A DNA stretch of 64,000 bases from Primula veris (taxonomy: Eukaryota; Streptophyta; Magnoliopsida; Ericales; Primulaceae): NCBI GenBank assembly GCA_963682055.1, contig OY821745.1:14639501-14703500 (forward strand), read 5' to 3'. Below the pieces are notes generated by a model, which was not told where the DNA came from, ran no database searches, and worked only from the letters and a program-made list of their open reading frames with translations. Position 1 is the first letter of the stretch, and each line of letters starts with the position of its first letter. Shown in pieces: positions 38,478 through 50,209 of this stretch. The translations under genes were made by a program, and so were the position numbers.

Positions 38478-41100
38478 CACCCCCCAACTAGCTCGATAAT
38501 CGCCCTCGAGTGTCGCGAGCGATAAATAAACTTAAACATGACAAAATTTTAGGTCTCCTGTTTTTTAAAACAATGAAAATAAACACCGTTTTTTGTCTGA
38601 TATAGCAGGTATAAGCGTCGTTTCGTCTGTCCGAATCTCAACAAATGCGTCCCTTCAATCAGAATACATCCCCCTTCATCATCAACATGAGATAATGTGC
38701 ATAATGCGCCAGGCCACTCGCTTGGGAGTTCGCACCAGGCCCAACACGCGCGCATTACACAAGGCCCACTCATTCGCAAAACCATGTTAGGCCCAAAACG
38801 TGGGCAGTACGCACAAGCACATGAAGAGTATCTGATCCACACCTCAGGTCCAATTATGACTGCATCCGGATACAAATCATCATCCAACCCGACCATACAA
38901 GGGAACTCGGACTACCGCATCAAGGTTCGGAGCCCGAGCTGGGGAGTAGTTGTATCCGTTTTTAGTCTAGGGATGTATAGAGTATAGTTTTCTTATTATA
39001 GTAGTAACGGGCTCGATTAAGTGGATAGTTAGGAAGAGCTTGTAAAGCCCAATTAGGTAGGGGTGTTGCTTATGCCCAAGTGAAGGATAAATGCCACTAC
39101 CTAATTGATGGTCATGCTTCCACCACTTGTCACCCGTCGGGAGATTCTCCCACCACTATATAATCTTTGTAGCCCCTTGATGGGACAACACATGTAATTT
39201 CATAACCAAATAATAAATAAAGAATATTTATGTACAACTTAGGTGAGGATTTTTATACTAAATAACATTAAAAAGAAAGGACTCATAACATAAAGAACTC
39301 GAGCCATAGCGTTATCAATCCGACACCACGCATCTACCCGAACTATAGCTCAGTAAAACCTTCACGAATTATTTTTTCTTATCACAACTCTAACCCCTAC
39401 GTCCTCAAAACACACCAAAAATCAAAATGAACACTAGCAAGCGAAAGCTTGAAATTGAGGAGGAAACGTCTCTTACCGCAAACCAAACTTGGAAAAAGCG
39501 AGGGAGGAACTCGGGTGTGGGAAGCTCCTCCTCAATATATGGATATAGACATCGATGACTTAGACGTAATGGATGGGAACAAGCAGACGAATTGAATCAG
39601 GCTTTTGACATCAGTAAAAAGGTATCTAAAAAAGCTCGGTTTGCGCAGACAATACGCATTAATCGAGCTATATATGACCAAAATTCCTAAGGTTGTTCAA
39701 TTATTAAATAAGCTTGGTTTATTAAAAAAGTTGGAATTGAATGAAGCTATATATAATTAAAGCCCCGGTGGAGTGGTATAAGAATGGTAAATGGGTATAT
39801 AAGGCGAAAACTAACTACGAATGCTTCTAAACAAAATTTGCAAATGTTGACATAGTTAGTACTGTGGCTTGCTATTCGATTTATTTGGGTTGACAAATTT
39901 TGGGTATTTCTTTAAGAATAATGAGTTTTTAGGAGAAATCAGTATAACGACGAAAGCCCTCATTAGAATCCTATACTCTCATCACGAAAACCTTAAAACC
40001 TCTCAAAAGTCAATGACCTTCACTTTAGGTTTGTTGAACCATGATTTCTATTATTGATTTTGATTATAAGTGTTTTAGTGATTTACTTCGATTAATTTCT
40101 CTACTCCAAGATATAATACTTGATTATTTTCAAAAAGAGAAATGTATATTTAAAATGATTAAACATTCGATAAGGAAGCTGACGGTTCAAATGGAAGTCA
40201 ATTCGGAGTTCAAACAAGCAGATTACGTGCGTTCACAAAATGTAGGCCAATAAGCGGTGCTATTTAAGAAAGAACTGGTGCTTCACAAGTGGTAAAATGA
40301 TAGAATTTTTTAGGGGATATAGAACTGGTACTTCATGGTTCAAGCACTGGTGCTTCAAGAATGCAGAAACATTTACCAGGGCAGCAAGCACCGGTGTTGT
40401 TTATGAATCATCGGTGCTCTATATTTTGAGTTGTGGTGGTGCGGATGTGGTGATTAGGATGGTTGTGTGGCTAGCTTCCATGGAAGCATACTCGTCCACG
40501 GAAGTGAAACATGTGGCTGAGGCACTTCCGAGGGCAGCAAGAGTTCACCTTATAATTAGAACCATAAAGCGCATTATTTAGTAGTATTTAACATGATATT
40601 ATCAATTTTTAAATAAATATTTAGGTGTTTTCATGCCTATTTCATGTATTTTACCAATTTATATGTATAAACTATTTTTATGTTAATAATTTCTTTTTAG
40701 AACAAGTTATAAGTTTATATCAAATGAAACGGTTAAAATGAAAGATTAAAGAACTTCAAGGGACAAAAAGATCAAATAAAGAAGTATATTGGGTCAAATC
40801 AAAACAAGACCAAAAATAAAAGAAGAAATCGCCAAAATAAGCAAATCAACCCAAGTAATCCAGATGAGATGAACACTAATCCAGATCAGCCATATGACAC
40901 AACATATTTTGATAACATGGCGATCAACCATTGTCTAGAGTGACATTGTTCTAGATCAACTAGTTCAGATAGTGTCCTCACTGACTAGATAGATCAGAAA
41001 ATGTCAATGTTGATATCACATAAAATCTCAGATGCAGACTCAAACACACGACTAAACTAAATAAACAAAACACAGTTGGCTCTTTTGATAAAATATAGTT
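38478..41100 (-). other. Internal region of the minus-strand element, no clear gene
   Basis: Between gag-like ORF and 3' LTR. Near 39000-39260 there is an LTR- or promoter-like module on plus (ccactatataatctttg, then aataaataaagaat), perhaps a fragment of another LTR. 'Ggtgctt' words repeat near 40275-40430. Short frames have no recognisable motif. Confidence 0.4.
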
Positions 41101-41108
41101 AAGAACAA

Positions 41109-42181
41109 CTAACTTTTACTTATCTCGATCGGACGGTAGACCAAGCTTCTCCACCCATTCTTCCTTAGCAGAGTGGTTACTTTATCATTCCACGATCGAT
41201 TGCTTGTGGTCTTGAATTCATTATTCTTGGGAGATATCATGGCCTTCTTTAGATAGTCAAATGACTCAGTTTCTCTAGCACACCCAATTCTCACAAAATA
41301 CCCCAGATTTCCATTATAACGACATTTATTTTTTTCTCGACGCTTACCTCTCCTTGGACTAGCTTTGCCTTGATCCTTATAAGAGGGATTCACATGGGTA
41401 GTAGGATTATCGAAATAGTTACTTCTTATTGAACAACATCCCAATATAAACTTGCACGTGAGGTTTCCATAATAACAGTAAACTCGACCTCGTCGCTTAC
41501 CTCTTCTAAAACTGCACTTGCTAAACATCACACAAGACGACTCTTTCAAACTTTGGAAGTGATCACTTAACGTCCTCTCGTGATAGGCAGCAAAAAAGAT
41601 CCCCTATCAGACCCGGGGTCCTTCATACAGTCACTCTTGTCAACTTGTACCTCGGTGATACACGACTTAGACTCCTTCAAATCAATGAGATTCTCCACAG
41701 GTTTAACTATGGGTTTATCCTCAAGCTCCACATTAAATTTCTTCTTTGCATCAGAACCTACCAAAGGATCTTCATTCGCCTCAAACTTTTCTTCGAGCTC
41801 CTCTATGGCTCTAGCTAATGGTTCTTCATTGAACTCCTCTTTTTGCACGGTCCCTTTCTCATTTTCCATTTTGAAATCCTCTAACCTTGATCCATAAATT
41901 AGCTCCTCTAGCTCCTTGAGAGATTTTTCATTTTCTTCTTGCACAATTCGATATTTTTCTCTCAAGGCGTTCAAGTGGAAACCCCTTTTAGCACATTTCT
42001 TGGTTGACACGTCTTCTGTTTTCTCATTCGGTTTCTCCAGAATTTCCAGAATTTTTTCTTTTACCTCAATAGTTTCAAATCCTTCCTTTTCCAATGGTTC
42101 CATTGACTTCACCTCTTCCATTTCAAATGCACTGATTCCGCAGACACTAACCATATTAAGCATTGTCTTAGGTTTAACCAT
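41109..42181 (-). pseudogene. Coiled-coil, zinc-knuckle gag-like protein of the minus-strand element
   Basis: The ATG at 42181 (MVKPKTMLNMVSVCG) opens 204 codons, rich in E, K and L with heptad-like spacing (EKILEILEKPNEK, NEKSLKELEELIYG), ending at 41567. A second frame from 41549 to 41109 continues in type and contains two related basic motifs, RRGKRRGRVYCYYGNL...GC and RRGKRREKNKCRYNGNL...GC. These look like worn CCHC zinc knuckles of the C-x-Y-C-G-N-x-G-H-F type. The protein may bind element RNA in the way nucleocapsids do. It is split by a stop or frameshift near 41560. It is not similar to a named gag I can place. Confidence 0.5.
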
Positions 42182-42479
42182 TTATTTAAGATGATTTTTT
42201 CTTTCATTGTATTTATTTATTATTATTAATTATTAAATTAATTAATTAATTTTCTAAACATGCCTGATTCGGATCAGATCTATCATATCCGGATCACGGG
42301 TGATCCGATCACTGCCACTGATTCGGATCAGAGACAACATAGAGAAGCAGAAACATAATTTTTATGGATTTATCAAATAAACTAACAAAAAATTTACATC
42401 TTTCGATTTTTTTAAGGCTTGGAACTGAAAATTTAAATCCTATACAATAATATTCACAAATAATCACAAAAAACTACTA

Positions 42480-42714
42480 CTCCATCCGTTCCTATTTAAT
42501 TGTTCATTATGAAACTACGTGCAATTTTGACCGGTCAAGAACTTGTATCAAAATTGTTTGAATGAAAATTTTCAAAATTTGATCATATAGTTCAAATGTT
42601 AAATTTTATGATTAGATTTAAAAAAAATTCATTTCGACCATTTTGATACAAATTATAAGCCGGTCAAAATTACACGTGGTTTCGTATTGAACAATTAAAT
42701 GGGAACGGATGGAG
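42480..42714. mobile_element. Stowaway-like MITE, second copy (235 bp)
   Basis: Ends CTCCATCCGTTCC and GGAACGGATGGAG; TA at 42478-42479 and 42715-42716. Same family and length as the copy at 4610 in the WDR48 gene, opposite orientation. It sits in the leader between the primer binding site and ORF of the minus-strand element. Confidence 0.88.
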
Positions 42715-43804
42715 TATAATTTAAGATTGAAAATTCAATTCCCCGATAGCGGCGTCAAAAAATTGGTCGGGCATAAAATGTGTTAGAAATACCTCGCAAG
42801 AGCACGAGGATAGACCCTAATTTTATTGTAGTAAGTACAGTTCGGTTCATGGAGAATTAGTTATAACCTTTTATTATATGTCTTGTGATTATATATTTAA
42901 CGATAAATTGTTATGTCCCTTAGTAATTTGGTATTTTTATAACCAAAATAATAAACTTATCATACTCATGCAAGATCACAGGTTGTCACTCCCCATAAAT
43001 TTGACATGTATATGATTAAAAAAGAATCTAAATGATAGCAAGAACGATAACGAGATAAGTAATTAAAACGAGTAAATTAAATAGCAAAAACAAAATTACA
43101 TTGAAACATGCGCAAAGAGGCAAGCATGGTATCAAATAAAATTGTTTTACAACTCTGTATAAGATGGTTTAGAGATTACCATAAGTTCGTATGCAAGTGA
43201 TTGAAGGATAAATGGTTGAAAGAGATGAAGGATTCAGAGATCGAAGGAAAAGATGAAAGAAGAAGGAAAAGAGGTTGTAGAAGTCGTGCTTGGGTCTGAC
43301 CACAAAAGAGAGAAGTTCTTATTTTTATATGTTAAGTTCGTTTATATAGGCCTCTGTCCGAAAACCTAAAACCGTGACTGATGTGGATTAATGAATAGTG
43401 ATCTGGATCACTCCAGCGTTGAGCAATAAGGGAATGCTATATCATTAAAATAAGGCGGCGCTAACTTTCCCTGTGATCCGGACCAGTCATGGGTGATCAG
43501 GATAAGCTTCGCATAATAGTCTGGTCCAAATGTTTGCACTGGTCTTCATTTTAGTCCCTCCTTGTATTATCTCTTTCTTCACTCAAGTGTCTACTCTTCT
43601 TATACTGGTTTCGTTTTCGTAGATAAATCCGCATAAAACTGCAGTTTTTAGCATGAAACCAATTATCTTGAACGAAACATAACTTTTACAAGATATAAGC
43701 ATATTAGACCTATTTTAAGTTATAAAATGAGGCAAAAGTAGTAAAATACCAACCCAATTAATACACTATATGGGTCGAATCATTTAGCCATGCTGCTTAT
43801 AATA

Positions 43805-44093
43805 CACTAGTAATCGTGCCCCACGCGTTGCATGTATGACACGTAATGCAATAAAAATATAGAAAATAAGTATAGTTATGATATAAACGTGTGGATAATA
43901 CAAAAAAAATATAGTTTAAGATTTAAAAAAAATGTTTGGTTGCTAAAGAGTGATAAATAGTTTTATTAGTTTTTATTTTTTATATTTTTATGTGAGTATT
44001 GTATTATTGTAATTAATATAAATGTATAAGAGTATTTTTGAAAAAAAGTGGCTAAATTGGACAGACTCATTTGACTTATTATAATAGAATGAT
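43805..44093. repeat. Dispersed ~300-bp repeat family, copy 3
   Basis: Starts cactagtaatcgtgcccca and ends ttattataatagaatgat; closest to copy 2 at 23619. It lies inside the LARD-like element. Confidence 0.75.
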
Positions 44094-44274
44094 GTGAAGT
44101 TTATTTGACTTTTTAAATTTGTCCGATTAAGAAAGTATAATATTTATTGTGATTTATTATTACTAGTCAATATTGTCATATTTGACTTGGGCATGTCATG
44201 CTAAGAAAGTAAATATTTGTATATACCACCATGATTGTATTTACATACAAAGTTGCATGATGTCACACAGGGTC

Positions 44275-44500
44275 CATTTGACAATAGATTTTTTTAGTTG
44301 ATTATTGGATTTTAGATTTTAAAAATCTATGAGTGTTTGGTAAGTCAGATTATTCAGCTTCCAAAAATTTGATTTTTAGGCTGCAAAGCTAAAAAATCCA
44401 TATTTCTAAAATCTTGATTTTTAGTGGATTTTCAAAACAGATTTTTTGATTTTTAAAATCTGATTTTGGCCCAAAAAGTATGTTACCAAACATAGTCATA
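44275..44500. mobile_element. Short AT-rich foldback MITE
   Basis: Ends gggtccatttgacaatag and gttaccaaacatagtc are loosely complementary, with a core of complementary attttaaaaatct and agattttaaaa words. This resembles hAT-type MITEs with 'TTTGGTA' termini. Edges are approximate. Confidence 0.5.
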
Positions 44501-45800
44501 TAGATGGCTAATATCCCATGAATATATTAGTTATTTACATGCTCAAGTAGAATCACAATCTAGCACATGTATTTTTACGGGTCATAGTCAATTGCGAATT
44601 AAAAAATACCATGATCTCTTTAATTATTTTTTATACGAACTCATGCTACTAATGGTATATATTAAGTTATATAGACACATATTATCATGCATTGCAGTAT
44701 AGTAAAAGGCCCAATAAGTGAGTCACTATCATGGAGCGAGTAACTCTCCTCGGGATCTGTGCAAGTATAAAACTACACAAACATGTAAATAAGCACTAAA
44801 CCTAAATAGCAAAGAATAAAAATTCCAAGGAGGCAAACCTCCTGGAGGGAGGTTACTCCTGGGGGAGGGCGCCAAGTTAACCTTGGGATATGCCCAGGTA
44901 CCCAGGAACTATATAGGGGTTAACGTTTACGATGAATTTAAGAAAAGAAGGGCACTATGTAGTACCTAGGGTGGTTCCACCACAAAGTTAACTGTTAACC
45001 CACATGTCGCCAAGATAAGCGGAGGAGACACAGCCTACGAGACAATGCATGTCTGCATGGGCTCCCTGACGATAGATTAACTCCAAATAATGGAGTCTCG
45101 TAAGCATGTCATCAAAGGGGAACACCGTGGGAGGTGCTGTGGATGCCAAGAAAAATGCTTACCGATGGGACGTATCTTGGGGAGCACACACTACCTAGGG
45201 GAAAGTCGCCAATCTGTCCACACACGCAGATAGGGGAAAGATGAGGCAAGCAATAAATAAGATGCAGAAAATAGTAAAACACAAAACTCGATCACACCAA
45301 AAGAGCTCTCGAAAGGCTCAATGCTCCTCTTCAGGAGCACACCACTTCTCTTTATAGGCACATAGCCCTATCAGGAAGGATCTTATCGATACGACTCCCT
45401 CCCGAGACACATCATTACTCTCTTGGAGATTGTACCCATTTCTTCATGGTCCTCTCCGCTCAATATTGGGGCCAGCGGGGAGCTTGAGAGGAAATACCAA
45501 AAAATTGACGATCATGAAGATTCGCCAAGGTGGATGCCTTATTATCTAGAGACCTTAACATGGAGTAGAGGAGTTGGTTGAGTTACACTTGAACCTCATG
45601 ACACACAAAAGCTATTCGGAGGCAGGCAGCCAAATTCGAGACGTATATTCCCCAATTTAAAGCATGATCTCCATGAGAGATTGCTTAGGTTGATGAGAAT
45701 ATAACCATTAGATATTTTACAAATATCATAAAAGGAAGAATAAGGTTCATGAGAATTTCAAAGGGTCATTCGAGAATTATTAAAAGTGGCTAAGAGAGGA
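44501..45800. other. Internal region of LARD-like element, no gene recognised
   Basis: No domain found. GC-richer from 44830, with an inverted gcaaacctcctggagggaggtt near 44840. On minus a CCTATAAAGAGAAG TATA-like site at about 45349-45362 could belong to an older LTR fragment. Confidence 0.45.
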
Positions 45801-45824
45801 CACTAAGGAGTGAGCAGCACAAAC

Positions 45825-46143
45825 GCTCCTCGGGAACATGAGGCACGCTCCTCTATGAGTGCACGCTCCTCCCAAAGTGCATGTTCCTGCATTGAGCACA
45901 CTCCTTCCAAAGAGCACATTCTTTCAGCGAGCACACTCCTCACAGGAAGTACGCTCCTCCCAAGAAGCATGTTCGTTCAACGAGCACGCTCCTCTAAGGA
46001 AGCACGCTCCTCCCGATGATCCGCTCCTTCTAGATAGTCTCTCCTCCCATGGAGCACGTCCCTCCCAGGGAGAATATTCCTTCAGGGAGCAAGCTCCTCT
46101 CAGGACGCATTCTCCTCCCAAGCAGCAGGCGTCTCCGACATGA
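45825..46143. repeat. Tandem ~20-bp repeat (gagcacgctcctc type)
   Basis: About 15 diverged units built on 'agcacgctcctcccaagg'. Open frames on both strands here (S/R/H-rich) are produced by the repeat and are not called as genes. Confidence 0.85.
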
Positions 46144-46144
46144 G

Positions 46145-46413
46145 GAAGCACAATTCATTGGATTACGAGGCATGTTTCGCGTTGATCAAGAGCCATGATT
46201 CACGTATATTATGAGCCCAGGTCCAGAGGGTCAGTCCCCACTCACATCATGGGGCTTGTCTCTCCCAAACAAAGAACACGTGTCTTCCATATCAGAAGGT
46301 GCAAATCATAGGATCAGGAGGCATGTTTTGCGTTGATCTGGAGCCACGATCCGTGCATATTACGAGCCGAGATCTAAGGAGCTTGCCCCCCTCACATCAT
46401 GGGGTTGGCCTCA
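46145..46413. repeat. Direct duplication of about 110 bp
   Basis: The block 'aggcatgtttcgcgttgatc ... cacatcatggggct' (about 46165-46255) recurs at about 46319-46408 with substitutions. The second copy leads into a 144-codon plus-strand frame (46399-46833) with no recognisable domain. Confidence 0.75.
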
Positions 46414-47264
46414 TGCATTTTGAGAAGCATTTTTTTTTTGCTGATCGAGAGACATTCCTTCTACACTATGAAGAACGAACCGTCAACAGTTAATTTTCCA
46501 AGAGGAATCAAAGACAGTTCTTACTCGAGATTAGCATCACCGATCAATTGGGAGGACATGAGCCAACTTTCTATAACAAAAATAGTAGCTAGTCCAAGAA
46601 AAGTATACACTTGGGTCATTCCACCACTGTTGGGGATATTCCCCGCCAGATCTCAAGAGGCCTTCCACACCTTTGAAGATACCGACAGAGAAGAGCTCAC
46701 GGCTATACATCAATATCCCCATGAAGCCCTCGCAGATCTGAGTTCTAGCACATCATCTCATGATAGAGGTTTAACGAGTATCTATGTGGCGTTTGAAGAA
46801 TGCCTCCCTGAATGGCCCCAACGGGTAGCATAAAGGGAAGCAGCCAAATTCATAAAGACATGAAGACTTACCCTTAGTGGTGACTTATCATCCAGACCCC
46901 TTTCTTCACTACTCCTTTGGGGTAGTATTTCAGGGACTGCGAGTTCACCTAGAGCAGGATATGTCGTCATCAAGGAGAGGGTTACTACCCTCTTCAGCAC
47001 ATTCAGTGAGAGGTTCTTACCCAAAGAAAGATAGAAGAAGACCCGCAACCCATATGAATCAAGGTTGCGACTCTCATCAGATACGTTTCGGCATTTCCCC
47101 TGTCAAGATACATTGCTGAGGCACAGGGGCAGCATGATAAGAACATAGACATCAACATTCATCTCACATCATCCGAGGCCTAGACAATTGGCCTTAGGCA
47201 AGTTGAATGTTCCAGAGAAAGCAGAAGACTTTCGAAGAAAGTAGCCACAGAAAAGCTAGTATAA

Positions 47265-47640
47265 CCTCTTTGAAGAGGGGCTTAATTACTCTTCAAAGGA
47301 CTATAGTCTCTCTACAGAGACGTCTATCTCTTTTCAGAGATCTTCAACCTCTTTTCAAAAAGTTTAGTCTTTTTTCACAGAATTTTATCTCTTTTCAGAG
47401 ATGTTTAAGTCCTCCTGCGAGGCAGTCACATCCCTTCAGAGGAGTTTAGTCTCTTTCAGATAAGTTTATCTCCTTTCAGAGATCTCTAAGCCCTCCCGCG
47501 AGGCAGTTGACTCTCTTTTGAGAAGTTTAGTCTATTTTTGGAAAAGTTTGTCTCTTTTCTAAGAACTCCAAGCACTCCCACGAGGCAAATACCTCTCTTC
47601 AGAGGAGTTTGGTCTCTTTAGAGACGTTCATCTCTCGTCG
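47265..47640. repeat. Array of short hairpins with an 81-82-bp higher-order unit
   Basis: Every 16-25 bases there is a small palindrome of the type CCTCTTTGAAGAGG, TCTCTCTACAGAGA, ATCTCTTTTCAGAGAT, CCTCTCTTCAGAGG, TCTCTTTAGAGA. CGAGGCA marks recur at 47418, 47499 and 47581. It lies close to the 3' LTR of the LARD-like element. Confidence 0.85.
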
Positions 47641-47938
47641 ACCAAGAAAATGGTTTCCGAAGAAGGAAAGACAAGTTGACAATGGTTCTCAAACAAACCG
47701 GATTCATTCTTCATCTCATGACTGATTGGGAGACATCGTGTGGAGTCCAGGGGTGCCTCATTGGACTTGGAGACCCAACATTCGTCAGGGGACAACATGA
47801 CGATAGAACTGGACAGAAGGTACTGACATAGATGACTTAAAATCTCCATATGAGGCGGACAATATTCGAGTCTGAAGAGGGGAAAGGAACTTCAGAAATG
47901 CGAGTCCGATTCTCGCACTCCCACAGTTGGGAAGCTAT

Positions 47939-48916
47939 TGATAGAGGTGAAAATATATGGTAGAAGCTCTGTATTATTCGTAATATATGGAGTGAGCCCT
48001 AATATTTAACCTAGAAATTAATAAGCATTTAATGGCCATTACGAGAGGAACAGTTAGGGTTTTCACCTATTCCCTCGAGGCATTGACATGCAAGATAATC
48101 TCAAAGAGATACTGATAAGACACAATCAGAAAGTAAATATCCTCATAAAGAAGGAAGTCACCAAATCTATATGTGAGAGGTCCCATAAAGATATAGTTTA
48201 ATACCGAAGGATGTATTCTTTGTCATATAAGTAAACAAAATCTCCAACGACATTCTTCCTCTCTACGAGGAGCACAGAATTAGCCCATCGGACCAACGTG
48301 CTTGAGGGTCCGAGAGGGAGGCGATACTAGTCATAGGGGGGACCTTTCCCAAGTTCACATATATCGAGGATCGTCGACCTCGGGGACGCCCCTCCTCGAG
48401 GAGGAGAGGCAATATAGTACGTCCTCAGGAGCAAGTCAAAGATGGTGGACCAACATGGAAAGATATGAATGAGATCATTATAATATATCTCAGATATGGC
48501 AAAAGAGAGATATTATGGCATGATCATATACGATTGGCAAGATTGTGCTAATCAAGAAGATCCACCCTAGATCATCTATCTACCTATATAAAAAGCTCAT
48601 TAACCACAATGAACGGGATCTCAATCCCTCCCTCACTGCATACATTAAATACGGGTAGTACTAAACCCTATTCATATTCACATATTAAATGCATATTATA
48701 TACAGCATAAGAGGTTCACACCTCCTTACAACTCCTCCGTGCAAATGAGGGTGAACGGTGGTAAAACCACCAAATCCCCATTTATCTTAGCTTAAGTGTG
48801 CAGAATATACATAGCTACAAGTGAAGAAGGCAGACAAGCCCTACAATGGAATTTTCCTTTTGGTTGCAAGCACTGGAAAGTCCACAAGATATGGACCTAA
48901 TTTTTAAGGTTCATCA
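47939..48916 (+). repeat. 3' LTR of the LARD-like element (978 bp)
   Basis: Starts TGATAGAGGTGAAAAT, ends GGTTCATCA, followed by AATAG. It matches both parts of the interrupted 5' LTR. Confidence 0.9.
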
Positions 48917-48921
48917 AATAG

Positions 48922-49597
48922 TGGTCAAATAGTGGTGATTTATGAAGGGTTGCAATTTGTTTGACTAAATCAGAATTTAGTATACATATATCAAATCTTT
49001 TTATTTATATTTTCGAAAATTGGGTAAAAATACTCATACATTTCCCCCCTTCTTTCTTATGGTATTAATTGAGGACACAAATAAGTCATTTGATGATAAC
49101 AATCCAGTAAATCAAATTGGAATTCTCATCTTGAAAACAAGAAAATGGAACCACGCATGAGATATGAGGTGAGTGTTGATGTAATAGAAGAAAGATGTGC
49201 TTCTTATCTATTTTATTAATTTCCTAATAAAAAAGTATTGTACCCAAATTATGATCGTATATATGGTAATAGTTACTTGTCTGATGGGAAGGTTTGTAAT
49301 ATCGTGTAAACACTTTTAGCCTTGCAGTGTTACTAACAATGTCGAGGATCTGTTCCCTAATCGATGTGGGACTACAAACTACCTTTCTACTAACTTATGG
49401 CACTAGCAAAAACTTAGCTACACCTATATAGTTACTTTTACCCGTTTAGCTACATTTGCTTACATATAACCTGCATTTTCGTAAGTTAGAGTGATATAAC
49501 ATATTGTACCAATCAATCATATTCACCACTCCTACTGTGTCACTTGTACGGTAATAGTGACATTGGTCATTCATGTTAATAAATTTTTGAATAACAT
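48922..49597. other. No gene recognised
   Basis: AT-rich spacer between two LTR elements. A short block near 49330-49385 (aacaatgtcgaggatctgt, atgtgggacta) has repeat-like character but could not be placed. Confidence 0.6.
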
Positions 49598-50133
49598 TGA
49601 TACGAAATGAAAATGATATCCGTTAAGCGATATTCGATAGTAAGCCGACCCGTACATCTTTCATGAGAATCTATCACCTTAAACATGGGAAGCATAATTG
49701 GTATAGAGACATGATGGTCATTTCCTTTATAAAATAGGAAAGGTAATTACCCATTGGACTAACTCCAGTGGACGAAGCCCACTATGTAAAAAGCCCATGA
49801 TCTGACATATGAAAGCGCCACTTGTCAACATCCTATGGAGCATGCACCCCTATAAATAGAGTCAAATAGCAGTACAATGAGGTCATCTGATTTCCAAGCA
49901 TGAAAAGTACAAAGACTTTTCAGAGTTCATCTCACTAGGAAGTATACACAAAAAGTCAAAGTCATAGACCGAAGAGCTACACCGAACATTGGATAATCAA
50001 GATTTATAATAGAATTACATTGTAATTCACTCAAATAATCAATACGGATATTTCCTCATCCAAATTATTGCCATAATTTATATAACTATTGTTGAAAAGC
50101 ACGACTTGACCGACTAAATTTTATGTTTTATCA
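49598..50133 (+). repeat. 5' LTR of the Tat-type element (536 bp)
   Basis: TG...CA ends (TGATACGAAATG ... TTTTATCA). Promoter TATAAATAGA at 49851-49860; the likely RNA 3' processing region has ttcactcaaataatcaata. Confidence 0.9.
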
Positions 50134-50135
50134 AA

Positions 50136-50151
50136 TGGCGCCGTCTCTATG
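50136..50151 (+). other. Primer binding site of the Tat-type element
   Basis: TGGCGCCGTCTCTATG follows the LTR by two bases. TGGCGCCGT is the usual start of this site in Tat and Athila elements. Confidence 0.75.
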
Positions 50152-50209
50152 CTTCATCTAGTGCCAGCTAGTTTCGAAGTCGAACACACAACTTTACCAG
50201 ACGAGAAAA

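Larger units (their letters stand above)
37450..43782 (-). mobile_element. Nested minus-strand LTR element with gag-like ORF (6.3 kb)
   Basis: Two LTRs of about 1.02 kb (42764-43782 as 5' LTR and 37450-38477 as 3' LTR on minus) start TGATTCGACCC and end near CCGACCA. After the 5' LTR the minus strand reads TTTTTTGACGCCGCTATCGG, close to the usual Athila/Tat-type primer site. A polypurine tract (TTGGGGGGTG on minus, 38478-38490) adjoins the 3' LTR. No reverse transcriptase or integrase was recognised inside. Flanks TTCTG and TTTAG do not form a clean duplication, so the outer edges may be slightly off. Confidence 0.78.
29288..48916 (+). mobile_element. Large LTR element without pol (LARD-like), host of two nested insertions
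   Basis: LTRs start TGATAGAGG/TGATAGATG and end CATCA: the left one is 29288-36812, interrupted by a copia element; the right one is 47939-48916. After the left LTR a PBS-like TGGTGCCGTCACCG follows (36815). Without the nested elements the internal region is about 4.8 kb (36813-37449 and 43783-47938). No gag, protease, reverse transcriptase or integrase motif was found in it; it holds hairpin-rich and tandem repeats. AATAG follows the right LTR (48917-48921); ACTAG precedes the left one, and the duplicated copy at 28148-28152 keeps AATAG. Confidence 0.8.

Noticed and set aside
38549..38987. Overlapping frames of 65-115 codons on both strands
   Set aside because: No recognisable domain, inside a retroelement next to its polypurine tract; probably chance frames in GC-richer DNA.
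45810..46151. Three overlapping frames of 69-94 codons
   Set aside because: All arise from the 20-bp tandem repeat in different phases.
46399..46833. 144-codon plus-strand frame in the LARD-like element
   Set aside because: Starts in a repeated block and shows no domain; could be a relic of an element ORF, but evidence is too thin to call it a gene.
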